Source: Halichoerus grypus (taxonomy: Eukaryota > Chordata > Mammalia > Carnivora > Phocidae). From it: 64,000 nt of DNA. A program made the translations under genes and the position numbers. The notes under the pieces were generated by a model that ran no database searches, had not been told where the DNA came from, and was given only the letters and a program-made list of their open reading frames with translations. Below, piece after piece: positions 22,469-33,812 of the stretch; position 1 is the stretch's first letter, and each line of letters opens with the position of its first letter. Location of the stretch: contig NC_135712.1 in NCBI RefSeq assembly GCF_964656455.1, forward strand, positions 70,499,239 through 70,563,238, in the 5' to 3' direction.

Positions 22469-23760
22469 AGGGAAAATTGGACAGCCACATGCAGAAGAAT
22501 GAAACTCGACCATTCTCTAACACCATTCACAAAGATAAACTCAAAGTGGATGAAAGACCTCAATGTGAGACAGGAATCCATCAAAATCCTAGAGGAGAAC
22601 ATAGGCAGTAACCTCTTTGACATCGGCCACAGCAACTTCTTTCAAGATACATCTCCAAAAGCTAGTGAAACAAAAGCAAAAATGAACTTTTGGGACTTCA
22701 TCAAGATAAAAAGCTTCTGCACAGCAAAGGAAACAGTCAACAAAACAAAGAGGCAACCCACAGAATGGGAGAAGATATTTGCAAATGACACTACAGATAA
22801 AGGGCTGGTATCCAAGATCTATAAAGAACTTCTCAAACTCAACACCCAAAAAACAAATAATCAAGTCAAAAAGTGGGCAGAAGAGATGAACAGACACTTC
22901 TCTGAAGAAGACATACAAATGGCTAACAGACACATGAAAAAATGTTCATCATCATTAGCCATCAGGGAAATCCAAATCAAAACCACACTGAGATACCACC
23001 TTACACCAGTTAGAATGGCAAAAATGGACAGGGAAAGAAACAACAAATGTTGGAGAGGTTGTGGAGAAAGGGGAACCCTCTTACACTGTTGGTGGGAATG
23101 CAAGTTGGTACAGCCACTTTGGAAAACAGTGTGGAGGTTCCTCAAAAAGTTAAAAATAGAGCTACCCTATGACCCAGCAATTGCACTACTGGGTATTTAC
23201 CCCAAAGACACAGATGTAGTGAAAACAAGGGCCATATGTTCATAGCAGCAATGTCCGCAATAGCCAAACTGTGGAAAGAGCCGAGATGCCCTTCAACAGA
23301 TGAATGGATAAAGAAGATGTGGTCCATATATACGATGGAATATTACTCAGCCATCAGAAAGGATGAATACCCAACTTTTACATCAACATGGATGGGACTG
23401 GAGGAGATTATGCTAAGTGAAATAAGTCAAGCAGAGAAAGTCAATTATCATATGGTTTCACTTATTTGTGAAACATAAGGAATAACATGGAGGACATTAG
23501 GAGAAGGAAGGGAAAAATGGGCGGGGGGAATTGGAGGGAGAGATGAACCATGAGAGACTATGGACCTGAGAAACAAACGGGGTTTTAGAGGGGGGGCGGG
23601 GTGTTGGTTAGCCCGGTGATGGGTATTAAGGAGGGCACGTACTGCATGGAGCACTGGGTGTTATACGAAAACAATGGATTGTGGATCACTACATCAAAAA
23701 CTAATGATGGATTGTATGGTGACTAACATAACATAATAAAATTAAAAAAAAAAAAAAAAA
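22469..23760 (+). mobile_element. 5'-truncated L1, 3' end of ORF2 and 3' UTR
   Basis: L1 is an autonomous non-LTR retrotransposon. This copy keeps about the last 330 codons of ORF2 (the C-terminal region downstream of the reverse transcriptase, with the cysteine-rich motif [18 protein letters not shown]) plus the 3' UTR and an A-tail (23743-23760). The ORF2 frame is open from 22499 to about 23230, where an apparent single-base loss shifts it. It then continues in the next frame to its natural stop near 23478. The flank is an A-run followed by GAAACA on both sides (target-site duplication). Few breaks suggest a fairly recent carnivore L1. It cannot move because its 5' part is absent. Confidence 0.93.
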
Positions 23761-23765
23761 GAAAC

Positions 23766-25490
23766 AAAGTGAAACCAAGTGTTGCCAGAATGTGGTTCAG
23801 CTACAACTCTCATACACTACTGGTATGAGTACAAATTGGTAAAACCACTTTGGAAAACTGTTTGGCAAGATCTCCTAAGGCCTACCCTACCTGTAACACC
23901 CACCATGGGGTAGTCTTAGGCTGTACTAAACATTTAAACTCAGAAAATGACCACAGGACCACATTTGGCATTAATCTAACAGCATGAGAGCAAGGAAGCC
24001 AGATAATTCTTGCTCTACAACAACCAACATTTCTTACAGCAACAATAAAGGCACAGGTTCCCCACAAGGAACATGCTCAGTTACAATGGTCACTATGCTC
24101 AGAGGAGCATAAAGCACAATATCCCAATCAGTATTTATATTTCCTTCCAATAGAGGGGCAATTTGTCAGCTGGGGATCATATTTCCCATTAAACAATGTT
24201 GCCTAGTAACATCATTAACATTCTTACCCTCAGGTTTTGGGGGAAACAAAACTAGGGATTTAATCAAAGGATGGATTCTCATCTAGCACAGGAAAGGATT
24301 TAACTTTTTTTTTAAAGATTTTATTTACTTGTCAGAGAAAGAGAGCACGCACAAGCAGGGGGAGTGGCAGGCAGAGGGAGAAGCAGGCTTCCCGCAGAGC
24401 AGGGAGCCTGACGTGGGACTCAATCCCAGGATCCTAGGATCATGACCTGAGCCGAAGGCAGACACTAACGTATTGAGCCACCCAGGAGTCCCAGGATTTA
24501 ACTTTTTATTCACACTCTGTGACCCCCAAATTCCACGCTTAGATATATGAATATATCCAACAGAAATGGAGACATATGTTCACCAAAATACAAGTATAAA
24601 AATGTTACAGCACTATTCATAACAGCCCAAAATGCCCAATATCAATGGACACAGAATTCTTCATTGCTTTCACTATTTAATATCCACACAACATAGTACT
24701 ATACAGCAATGAAAACAAACTGCATCACATATATCATGGATCAATCTCCCAATATAATGGTGAGCTAAAGAAGTCAGACACAAGATACAAGACTCCATTT
24801 TTTAAAAGGTTCAGAACGGGCGCCTGGGTGGCTCAGTCGTTAAGCGTCTGCCTTCGGCTCAGGTCATGATCCCAGCGTCCTGGGATCGAGGCCCGCATCG
24901 GGCTCCCTGCTCCTCAGGAGGCCTGCTTCTCCCTCTCCCACTCCCCCTGCTTGTGTTCCTGCTCTCTCTCTCTCTCTCTGTCAAATAAATAAATAAAATC
25001 TTTAAATATAAATGAATGAATGAATGAATGAATGAATGAATGAATGGTTCAGAACAGGTAAAAGCAATCTGTGGTGTTACACATCAGAACAGGAGTTACC
25101 GGGACGGCAAGTGACTAGAGACTGGACCACAAGGAGAACTTAGGCATTCTGGTAAAGTTCTGGGTCTTGACCTGAATGCTGGTTATATAGACACTTTCAC
25201 TTCAAAAACTCACTGAACTACAGATTTATGATTTGTACACCTTTTTTTTTTTTTTTTAAAGAGGGAGAGGAGGTGGGGAGAAAGAGAGCGTGCTCGAGCA
25301 TGTGCACATGCACTTGGGCAGGGGAGGGAGGGGCAGAGGGAGAATTCCAAGCAGGTTCCATCTCACAACCCTGAGATCATGATCTGAGCCAAAATCAAGA
25401 GTTGGACACTTAACTGACTGAGCCACCCAGGAGTCCCTGATTTGTACACTTTTGTATGTATGTTATACTTAAATACAATTTATATGAAAA
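23766..25490 (+). repeat. Old L1 3' fragments with three Can-SINEs
   Basis: L1-like phrases (GAACAAATTGGTAAAACCAC-type near 23830, CTATTCATAACAGCCCAAAA near 24610) are interrupted by SINEs at 24305-24492 (minus), 24819-25046 (plus, tail (GAAT)n, flank GGTTCAGAAC) and 25238-25437 (minus, flank TGATTTGTACAC). Confidence 0.75.
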
Positions 25491-25491
25491 A

Positions 25492-28400
25492 CAAAGCAAG
25501 GAGAACTAACATCCAGAACACTAAAGTGAGGAGATCTGTAGACCAGTTCTTCAACAAAACAACTACAACTGGAGAATGGTATAAATAACTGGTCATATAA
25601 AAATCCCTGGAAACTGTCCTAGGAACATACAGCAAATGAAGAAATATTTCCCCCCAAATTTACTAAATCTCAGTAAGAAAAATGAGAATCTTTGGCACTT
25701 GAGCCACAACCTTCCTCCCCCCCACTACCAAGCTAAACAAGATGGAGGCTCCACTCCAAGTGGGGTGGCCAAGCCAGGGCTCCATGTCTCCCCAGCTCCT
25801 GGTATAGGGCTATGGCATCCCTCTGGGAGGAACAAACTGCCAGCATGTCTTATCCCTTCCAGCTCACTGTTGCAGAGGCTGAAATCCAGGTAAGTGGACC
25901 TGAGAGACTGTGGGCTCCCTTCCTCCATCCACTTCATATGCACAGAAAGGAAGCATTACCCTAGGCACAGCAGGTAGAGAATACTAGGGCCCCATTGCCC
26001 TCATCACAGCTCATTCATAGGGCAAAGTTTCTAGGGCAGGCAAGCCAAGAAGACTGGAGGCTACTATGCCAGCCTACTGTCCTGTTCATAAAGAGAGAAG
26101 CCAGCCATTGTCTCTGCCTCTAGGTCTAGAGCACTGACTCAGATTTTGCCCAGGGAAAGAGGCATACCGTAAGAACTGAGAGCTCCAGATCTCCCGCAAA
26201 GAAAATAGGTTTATTTAGAACCGAATGTGGAAAAGTCCAAGCATAACACCAGTTTGGGCACCTGACCTGGGTGGCTCAGTTGGTTAAGCGTCTGCCTTTA
26301 GCTCAGGTCATGATCTCAGGATCCTGGGATGGAGCCTGCTTCTTCCTCTCCTTCTGCCCCTCCCCTACTCTCGTGGTTTTTTTTTTTTCCTTTCTTTCTC
26401 AAATAAATAAATTAAATCTTTATTAAAAAAAAGAGAAAATAACACAAACTTTAGTGATAAGCACTTAAGAGAAGGCTGATGGAGAGCTGTCAGCAAAATG
26501 GCAGAGCAGACAGCTCCAAGCTCTCATCCCTCCATAGAAATAAGAAAAACCAAGCAGAAACTATCAGAGCCAACATTGCCAGAACTTTGGAAAACAAAGG
26601 TTTACAGCAACCAAGAAAATAGTAAATCAAGAAAAAGGCAACTTCAAAATAGTAGGAAAGTTTTGTGGCATTTTTACTCTTGCCCCACCTCCTCCTCAGT
26701 GTAGTGGCAGTCTTGAAGGATATCTACATTCTGAGAATGGGACACCGGTTCTGGAGGGGGTGGAGCATACCCAGGGAAGACACAAGCTCCAAAAACACAC
26801 AAGACCCCCAAACTTTCACCTTGGGCTGATTCCCTAGGCTCAGTGCAAGTCTGGCTAAGAACTGAAGGACTGCCTCCGCACTGAACCAATGTTCCCAGAC
26901 AAAAAGGTGCTTTTTTCTTTCTTTTTGTTGTTTTTTTTAGCTCCTGACATGCAAGGAAATCTGTCAAAATGCTAACTGAAAACAAGCTAAAGCACAGAGA
27001 CACAGATGACCACACACAACAAGGCATAGAGTCTTTACAAAAATAGTCTGGCAAAGTTAGTAAACAAATGGACTATTACAGCCTTCAACAATCAAAAAAA
27101 AAAAAAAAAATGGTAAACTGGGATGCCTGGATGGCTCAGTTCGTTAAGTGTCTGCCTTTGGCTCTGGTTATGATCCCAGGATCCTGGGATGGAGCCCCAC
27201 ATCAGGCTCCTTGCTCAGTGGGGAGCCTGCTTCTCCCTCTGCCTGCCACTCCCCCCACCCCGCTTGTGTGCTCTCTCTGACAAATAAATAAATTAAATCT
27301 TTAAGAAAAAAAAGGAAAGAAAAAAAGGTAAATTCTGGGGAAAGGGAAGACTGACTTATAGTATCACCACACTGTTACAGTCAAATGTCCAATTTTCTCA
27401 AAAAAAAAAAAATCACAAGGCATACAAAGAAACAAGAAAGTATGGACAATTCAAAGGAACAAAATAAATTAATAGAAACCATTTGTGAGGAGGTTCAGAC
27501 ATCAGATTTACTACCTAAAAACTTTAAAACAGCCATTTTATCAACAAATGGCACTGGGAAAACTGGGTATCTACATGTAAAAAAATGAAGTTGGACAGTT
27601 GGACCCTTACCCCATACCATATTTAAAAAATTAACTCAAAATGAATTGAAGACCTAAATATAAGACCTATAAAGTTCCTAGAAGAAAACAGGAAAAAAGC
27701 TTCATGACATTGAAATTTAGCCAAGATTTCTTGGATATGACACCAAAACCACAAGCAACAAAAGCAAAAATAGACAAATAGGACTACATCAAACTTAAAA
27801 ACTACTGTGCATCAAAGGACACAATCAGCAGAGTGAAATGTCAACCTATGGTATGGGAGAAAATATTTCAAATCATATCTGATAAGGAGTTAACATCTAG
27901 AATATATAAAGAACACCAACAACTCAACAATAACAAAAAACCAAATAACCCAATTAAAAAATGAGCAAAAAAAGACTTGAATAAACATTTCTCCAAAGAA
28001 AATATACAAATGGCAAAAAAACACATGAAAAGATGTTCAACATCATTAGTCATTAGGGAAATACAAATCAAAACCACAATGAGACATCATCTCATACCTA
28101 CTAGGATGGCTCCATTTAAAAAAACAAAACAGGGGCGCCTGGGTGGCTCAGTGGGTTAAGCGCCTGCTTTCAGCTCAGGTCATGATCCCAGTGTCCTGGG
28201 ATCAAGCCCCATGTCTGGCTCTCTGCTCAGCAGGAAGCCTGCTTCTCCCTCTCCCTCTGCTGCTCCCACTGCTTGTGCTCTCTCACGCTCTCTCTTTCTC
28301 TCCGATAAATAAATAAAATCTTTAAAAATAAAAATAAAAAAATAAAACAAAACAAAACAAAGGAAAATCCAGAAAGTAAGAAAGTAACAAGTGCTGACAA

Positions 28401-29175
28401 GGATATGGAAGAATGGAGTCCTTGCACATTGCTAGTGGTAATGTAAGAGTACGGCAGTCCCTCAAAAAAACCCCAATGAATTAGCATATGATCCAGCAAT
28501 TCCCTTCTGGGTACATACTCAAAGAAGTTGAAAACAGGAACTCAAAAAAATACTTGTACACCACTGTTCACAGCAGCATTATTCACAATAGCCAGAAGGT
28601 ATAAGTAACCCAAGTGTCCACTAATAAACAAAATGTGGTAAATACATTCAATGGAATATTATTCAGCCATAGAAAAGAACGAAATTCTTTTTTTTTTTAA
28701 GTAGGCACCATGCTGGGCATGGAGCCCAACGAGGGGCTTGAACTCATGACCCTGAGATCAAGACCTGAGCTGAGATCAAGGGCTGGATGCTTAACCAACT
28801 GAGCCACCCAGGCACCCCAGAAAGGAATGAAATTCTAACACATGCTACAATATGGATGAACCTTAAGCCAGACACAAAAGGACAAATACTATGATTCTGC
28901 TTATATGAGATACCTAAAGTGGTCAAATTCATAGAAACAGGAAGTAGAATGGTGGTTAAAAGGGCTGGAGGGAGAAGGAACTGGAGAGTTACTATTTAAT
29001 GGGTATGGAGTTTCAGTTTGGGAAGATGAAAAGAGTTCTGGAGAAGGATGGTGGTGATGATTGTACACCTGTGTGACTGTACTTAATGCCACTGAACTGT
29101 ACACTTAAAAACAGTGGAAATGGTAAATTTTGTGACGCATGCTCTACCACAATTAAAAAGACACAGACACTAGAA
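25492..29175 (+). mobile_element. Old L1 with 5' UTR but internal deletion
   Basis: From about 25492 to 27540 the sequence reads like an L1M 5' UTR: GCAAAATGGCAGAGCAGACAG, CCTCCTCCTCAGTGTAGTGG, ACTTTAAAACAGCCATTTTA. At 27541 it jumps to the late part of ORF2 (TCAACAAATGGCACTGGGAA) and continues to the 3' end near 29170. ORF1, endonuclease and RT regions (about 4 kb) are missing. SINEs at 26258-26432, 27121-27320, 28132-28360 (plus) and 28688-28818 (minus) interrupt it. Non-functional. Confidence 0.7.
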
Positions 29176-29214
29176 AAATAAATTAAAAATAATAAATAAA
29201 TAAATAAAAAAGAC

Positions 29215-30740
29215 ACAGATACTAAGATACCACTTCACACCTACTAGGATGGCTATTTTAAAAATAAAAATAAAAAACACCAAAAAACCAGAAGATAAGT
29301 GTTGGTGAGGATGTGGAGAAACTGGAACCATTATACATTGCAGGTGGGAATGCAGAATGGCACAGCCCCGTGGAAAAGTTTGGCAGTTCCTCAAAAAGTT
29401 AAACATAGAATTACCATGAGGAATGCCTGGGTGGCTCAGTCGGTTAAGCATCTGCCTTCAGCTCAGGTCATGATCCCAGAGTCCTGGGACTGAGTCCCGC
29501 ACTGGGCTCCTTGCTCAGCGGGGAGCCTGCTTCTCCCTCTGCCTGCTCTGCCTGTTCTGCCTGCAGCTCTCCCTGCTTGTGCTCTGACAAATAAATAAAA
29601 TCTTTTTAAAAGAATTTATCCTTTCTACCTTTATTAAAAAAAAAAAAAAGAATTACCATACGATCCAGCACTTCCACTCCTAGGTACATACACAAAAGAA
29701 CAGGAAATGTTCAAATACTTATACATGAATATTTATATCAGCACTATTCAAATAGCCAAAAGATGTAAACAACTCAAATGTCCATCAATGGATGAAGATA
29801 TAAACAAAATATAATACAATCCATAAAATAAAACATTATTCAGCTCTACAAAGGAATGAAGGACTAATACATGCTACAACCGTGTATAACCTTGGAAACA
29901 TCAACTGAAAGAAGTCGGACACAACAGATCACATAATGTATGAATACACTTGTATGAAATATTTGGAACAAGCAATTTCACAGACACAAAGTCAACAGAC
30001 ACTTGGGAAGAAAGGATGGGAAAGGAGAAAAATGGAGAGTCACTGCCTAACGGTTAAAGAATTTGGGGTGATGAAAAAGTTTTGGAGGGGCACCTGGATG
30101 ACTCAGTCAGTTAAGTGTCTGCCTTCAGCTCAGGTCATGATCCCAAGGTCCTGGGATGGAGTCCTGCACCAGGATCCCTGCTCAGCGAGGACTCTGCTTC
30201 TCCCTCTCCCTCTCCCCACCCCCCACCCCCCCCACCCCCATGTATGCTCTCTCTCAAGTAAATAAATAAAATCTTAAAAAAAAAAAAAAGTTTTGGAAAC
30301 ATAGTGATGATGGTTGTACATTGTGAATATAATTACTGCCATTGAATTGTGCACTTAAAAGGTTAAAATGGCAAATTTTATGCTATATAAGAGCGCCTGG
30401 ACGGCTCAGTTGTTGGGCGTCTGCCTTCGGCTCAGGTCATGATCCCGGGGTCCTGGGATCGAGCCCCACATCGGGCTCCCTGCTCAGCTGGAAGCCTGCT
30501 TCTCATTCTCCCACTCCCCCTGCTTGTGTGCCTTCTCTCGCTATTTCTCTGTCAAATAAATAAATCTTAAAAAAAAAAAAAATTTATGCTATATATATTT
30601 TACAATTCTGAAAAACCTAATGTGAAATACCAAAACCAGTGAACTGTACACTTTCAATGTATCAATTCTATGTGCAGATATCAATAAAGCAGTTTTAATA
30701 AAGTGTAACTACTGTTGAAAACATCATTAAATGGCAAATA
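29215..30740 (+). repeat. Old L1 3' end with three Can-SINEs
   Basis: A second L1 copy begins GATACCACTTCACACCTACT and runs to the tail near 30740. SINEs lie at 29421-29640, 30086-30288 and 30391-30582, all plus strand. Confidence 0.8.
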
Positions 30741-31053
30741 TGTTATATATATTTAGCACAATAAAAGTAATTCCCAAAAAAAGCCAGGTACACCAGAGCA
30801 CAGGCACCATATTCAAAGCCTAGACAAGAAACACTGCGTGGCTTATTGATCACATTAAGTGTGCTAGAGTCAAGTGTTCAGTATGGGGCACAGTGAATAG
30901 CTGCTGAGTCTACAGGGTGGAGGGCTTTAAATAAGAATAACTGAACTAGATGGAACTGGTCACTGAAAGCTAGTTGAGGTTCACTGCATGCTTAAGGGAA
31001 GAATTAAATGAATGGAGATGTAGTGCTGTAATCAAGTAAGTTAAGGAAATAAC
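30741..31053. other. Intron 1 unique sequence near exon 1
   Basis: No repeat or exon recognised. Confidence 0.4.
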
Positions 31054-31206
31054 TGGGGCCTCTGGGTGGCTCAGTTGGATAAGCCACTGCCTTCAGCTCG
31101 GGTCACGGTCCCGGGGTCCTGGGATCAAGTCCCACATCAGGCTCCCCCTGCTCTGCAGGGAGCCTGCTTCTTCCTCTCCCTCTGCCTGCTGCTCCCCCTG
31201 CCTGTG

Positions 31207-31242
<36 letters not shown>

Positions 31243-31277
31243 AAATAAATAAATAAATAAAATCTTTAAAAAAAAAG
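31054..31277 (+). repeat. Can-SINE with internal (TG)n
   Basis: Plus-strand copy. A (TG)n microsatellite at 31206-31239 has replaced part of the CT-rich region before the (AAAT)n tail. Confidence 0.9.
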
Positions 31278-31670
31278 AACTGAAAGTTCTTTATGGAGTT
31301 CAGTAATACAGGAATCCAGTGCTTTTTGTACTTCTGGGGTTGCTCTACTGACTGACTACTGCTTATCTGTGAATATTTATATAACTTTCACATGACTGAA
31401 GGCTCCATGTGGGCCATTCTTCTGGGTTTGTTTCTTTGTTGTCATTTTCAACCCAACAAACAACTGAACACAGCCTGGGCATTCTAACAATGAACAAAAT
31501 GTTACCATCGACCTCAATCAACATGTTGGGGCCCATAAAACCCAAATCCCCGAGAAAAATTTAGACAAGTATTAATCGGCTTTTTATCCTTTTCGAAAAT
31601 GGATTAGTGGTGATTCACTTTTTAAAGGATTTTGATTTTTCAGACAACACGCACGCTGGGTTTTACTCAC

Positions 31671-31971
31671 CGATTTCCTCTGATTCCTGCCCAGAAACTC
31701 TAAGCTTGCATTCCTTTGGATAGTGTTTTTGGATTAATTCCCACAGTTCCATGTTGACAAGAGAATTTCTTCGGGTATGGTATCGGGTCCACGAAGAGAC
31801 CCGGCGGCGACAGAAGGGACAGCATAAACTCGCCTTTTCGACAGTCGATTGGAAGCATGGATTACAGAGCGTGTGGTTACAAGGCAGTGTTACGGGCTCG
31901 ATTAGGATTTCCACACAGATGCGGCACTGGCATTCCGACAAGGAGGGGATGGCGGTTTTGGGTACAGCCAT
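31671..31971 (-). CDS. RNF168: RNF168 coding exon 1 (RING finger E3 ubiquitin ligase)
   Basis: RNF168 is the nuclear E3 ligase that, after RNF8 acts at DNA double-strand breaks, ubiquitinates H2A/H2AX at K13/K15 and so recruits 53BP1 and BRCA1 complexes. This exon encodes residues 1-100 plus the first base of codon 101. The C3HC4 RING is intact: C16, C19, C31, H33, C36, C39, C51, C54. The basic patch R55-R57 that contacts the nucleosome acidic patch follows. The start ATG (31969-31971) has a strong context, A at -3 and G at +4. The exon ends at 31671, before a GTGAGTAAAA donor. The protein reads very close to human RNF168 as I recall it, with no stops or shifts, so this is a functional gene. 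Confidence 0.96.
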
Positions 31972-31980
31972 TTTAATATG

Positions 31981-32001
31981 CTAAAAAGGCATGCTCAACA
32001 T
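31981..32001 (-). promoter_or_regulatory. Upstream ORF in the RNF168 5' leader
   Basis: A six-codon ORF plus stop (ATG at 31999-32001, second in-frame ATG at 31990-31992, TAG at 31981-31983) ends nine bases before the RNF168 start codon. It would be in the leader if transcription starts in the CpG island and the leader is unspliced. Such a short, close uORF usually lowers or conditions translation of the main frame. The effect here is inferred. A pyrimidine-rich CAG just upstream (near 32009) could also be a splice acceptor, which would leave the uORF at the exon start. Confidence 0.5.
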
Positions 32002-32139
32002 CAATACCTGAAAGAGAGAGAATCTTATTTCCGACCCAACTACGAAGAAAGGAAATAAACACCTTTGTGTTTAATATTATGCCCAGCAGCGTATCAGAAT
32101 TCAGAGACTGGAACATCACATAACGTCTTGAAGCAAAAA

Positions 32140-32870
32140 GGCGCTCTGCGATCCAGGGAAACAGGACTACCCTGGAAGGCGGCGTATTTATCCACGTTTA
32201 AGACAAATGTCGGCTAAGGAAACGAACCTTTCCGTCGGGAGACCTAGGCTGCTCCGAGGCATTAACACAACCGTTGTGGCAAGGCTGGCAGTGCGCTCCA
32301 GCTCTCCCGCGCGGCGGGATGTACGCGCCAAGTTCCCCTCCTCCCTCTTACCAGCTGAGGGTGCTCCCTTAGCTCCCGGCAGCCAAGTCCGAGGCCGCCC
32401 AGGCCCGAAGCTTCGGGGCCTCAGCTCCGAGAAGAACGCTGTTTCCGCCCGGACGCCGAGCTGCGCGGGAGCAGGACTTCCGTTTTACCGTTGTTGTGGC
32501 GGCAGCACGCGAGCCCCCACATTCCAGCTTTCGTGCACCTGGAGCCGTTTACCGGCGCTCTGAGCCCACAGTCCCCTTCCTTGGGTCAGCCAAAAATACC
32601 TAATCTTAGCAGTGGTGCCGTAGCAACCCGACAAGGGCTAGTGACGTCACAACTGCCCACCCAAACGGCCCCTCCCACCCAGAGAACGACCCACGGGCCG
32701 ACACAGCTGACGTTCGGCGGGGCGGGACTTCCGGGTCCTGTGAGCGCCGCCCGACCCGCCCCGGCCCGCTCCCTGCCCGGTGGAGGGCCCTCCCCTTGCG
32801 TTGCAGTGCCTTTCGCTGCGGAAACTCTTGAGTGTCGTGAGGATGATCTCTGGCAGAAAAAGGGAAGCCT
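32140..32870 (-). promoter_or_regulatory. CpG-island promoter of RNF168
   Basis: This stretch is GC- and CpG-rich, unlike the AT-rich surroundings, and is almost free of repeats. It sits immediately upstream of RNF168 exon 1. Visible motifs are a perfect CRE palindrome TGACGTCA at 32642-32649, a GC box GGGGCGGG at 32719-32726, and ETS-type cores ACTTCCGG at 32727-32734 and ACTTCCG at 32476-32482. There is no clear TATA box. This is a typical housekeeping-type promoter. Antisense transcription from the same island is possible, but no gene is seen on the plus strand. Confidence 0.85.
32642..32649. promoter_or_regulatory. CRE/ATF palindrome TGACGTCA
   Basis: A perfect 8-bp CREB/ATF site lies inside the RNF168 CpG island. 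A related half-site TGACGTTC lies at 32708-32715, close to the GC box and an ETS core. Clusters like this are common at constitutive promoters. Occupancy is not shown by sequence. Confidence 0.55.
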
Positions 32871-32942
32871 CGAGACAAATTAAAGACCAAACAGAAATTT
32901 TAAAAATTCTTCCCTCTTCTTAAAATTCTAGTCCCCAGGCTA

Positions 32943-33123
32943 GGGCGCCTGGGTGGCTCAGTTGGTTAAGCGACTGCCTTCGGCTCAGGTCATGATCCTG
33001 GAGTCCCGGAATCCAGTCCCGTATGGGGCTTCCTGCTCAGCAGGGAGTCTGCTTCTCCCTCTGACCCTCCTCCCTCTCATATGCTCTCTCGCTCTCTCAA
33101 ATAAATAAATAAATAAATAAATA
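32943..33123 (+). repeat. Can-SINE next to the RNF168 CpG island
   Basis: A perfect 21-bp target-site duplication at 32922-32942 and 33124-33144 marks a fairly recent insertion about 75 bp beyond the CpG island edge. Confidence 0.95.
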
Positions 33124-33359
33124 AAAATTCTAGTCCCCAGGCTACTATTCTGTTTCTGCTATCTTGTACCAAACCTCTTAGGTCGCTTTCTAGAGTTCTT
33201 AGGAAGCATCTCGTAGGTTGATCTCCTAGAAAGGATGTGGCGAGAGAATTCGCAAACTTGATACAGTTTAACACGCACTGCCACTGCCTTCTCTGACACA
33301 CCCCTTCTGAAGTCTGAGGCCTAGAGATAGGTTGTTTTAGGATTGCCTTCCCTTCTAAG

Positions 33360-33725
33360 TGTTGTCCAAAACTGACTTTTTGTGTTCTGGGACCGAAATT
33401 TGTAAGGCAAAGACAGAACTTGGGTATAAAGAAGGAAGATAGTTTATTGCTTCGCCGGGCTGAAGGAGCCTGCAGCAGGCTGATGCCTCCAAGACTGCAA
33501 GCCCGCCCAGGGCAAAAGGCTGAGGGATTCGGTAGGCATTACAGGATCTGGGCAGTTTCGACAGGAATCTGGTACGTGCTGTCCCCACGTTTCTTATGTT
33601 TTCAAGGTGGTCTCAGGACTAGCGCTGCCATGGGCCATCCAGGTCTCATTACTAAGTACATCACCCAGTTATTGGAACAAAAGGTTCTACAGAAAAACAA
33701 GTGAAAGGGAGGGGAGGCCTCAAGA
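33360..33725 (-). repeat. Solo LTR of an endogenous retrovirus (class I-like)
   Basis: On the minus strand, CAGCCCGGCGAAGCAATAAA (polyadenylation signal AATAAA) is followed by CTTTGCCTTACAAATTTCGG and ends near GGACAACA. This resembles the R-U5 end of gammaretrovirus-like LTRs. The TG start lies near 33723. There is no internal viral sequence. It is oriented like RNF168 and about 0.5 kb upstream of its CpG island. Confidence 0.6.
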
Positions 33726-33812
33726 ATGAGGACGAGAACAATTCGTGCAGTTTAAAGTCAAGATTTGCTGAAGCATTAGTGTGTCCATCTTAATTTCCAT
33801 CCATTCATTTCT

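Larger units (their letters stand above)
1..32454 (-). other. RNF168: RNF168 gene body, 3' part missing (runs off the left edge)
   Basis: The three coding exons found here join in frame with GT-AG junctions: 100 codons plus 1 nt, then 77 bp, then 180 bp, giving residues 1-186. The human protein is about 571 residues long, so the remaining coding exons and the 3' UTR lie left of position 1. Intron 1 is about 18.9 kb and intron 2 about 5.3 kb, and both are mostly SINE, L1 and LTR sequence. The right limit is an estimate from a human-like 5' UTR of a few hundred bases, which would place the start site inside the CpG island. It is not read directly. The neighbour SMCO1 on the same strand matches human 3q29. 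Confidence 0.85.

Noticed and set aside
22450..23145. Minus-strand frames over the young L1
   Set aside because: Opposite-strand shadows of L1 ORF2; no domain resemblance.
26498..27054. Possible gene at 25.6-27.0 kb (frames of 68-126 codons on both strands)
   Set aside because: The nucleotide sequence reads like an L1M 5' UTR, which is GC-richer and often leaves spurious frames.
32003..32022. Pyrimidine-rich CAG as a 5' UTR splice acceptor of RNF168
   Set aside because: Plausible by sequence, but I cannot find a matching donor with confidence and a contiguous leader reaching the CpG island fits equally well.
32207..32883. Two long plus-strand frames (118 and 130 codons) in the CpG island
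   Set aside because: High GC removes stop codons by chance. The translations are low-complexity Pro/Arg/Ala-rich with no family resemblance, and RNF168 explains the island.
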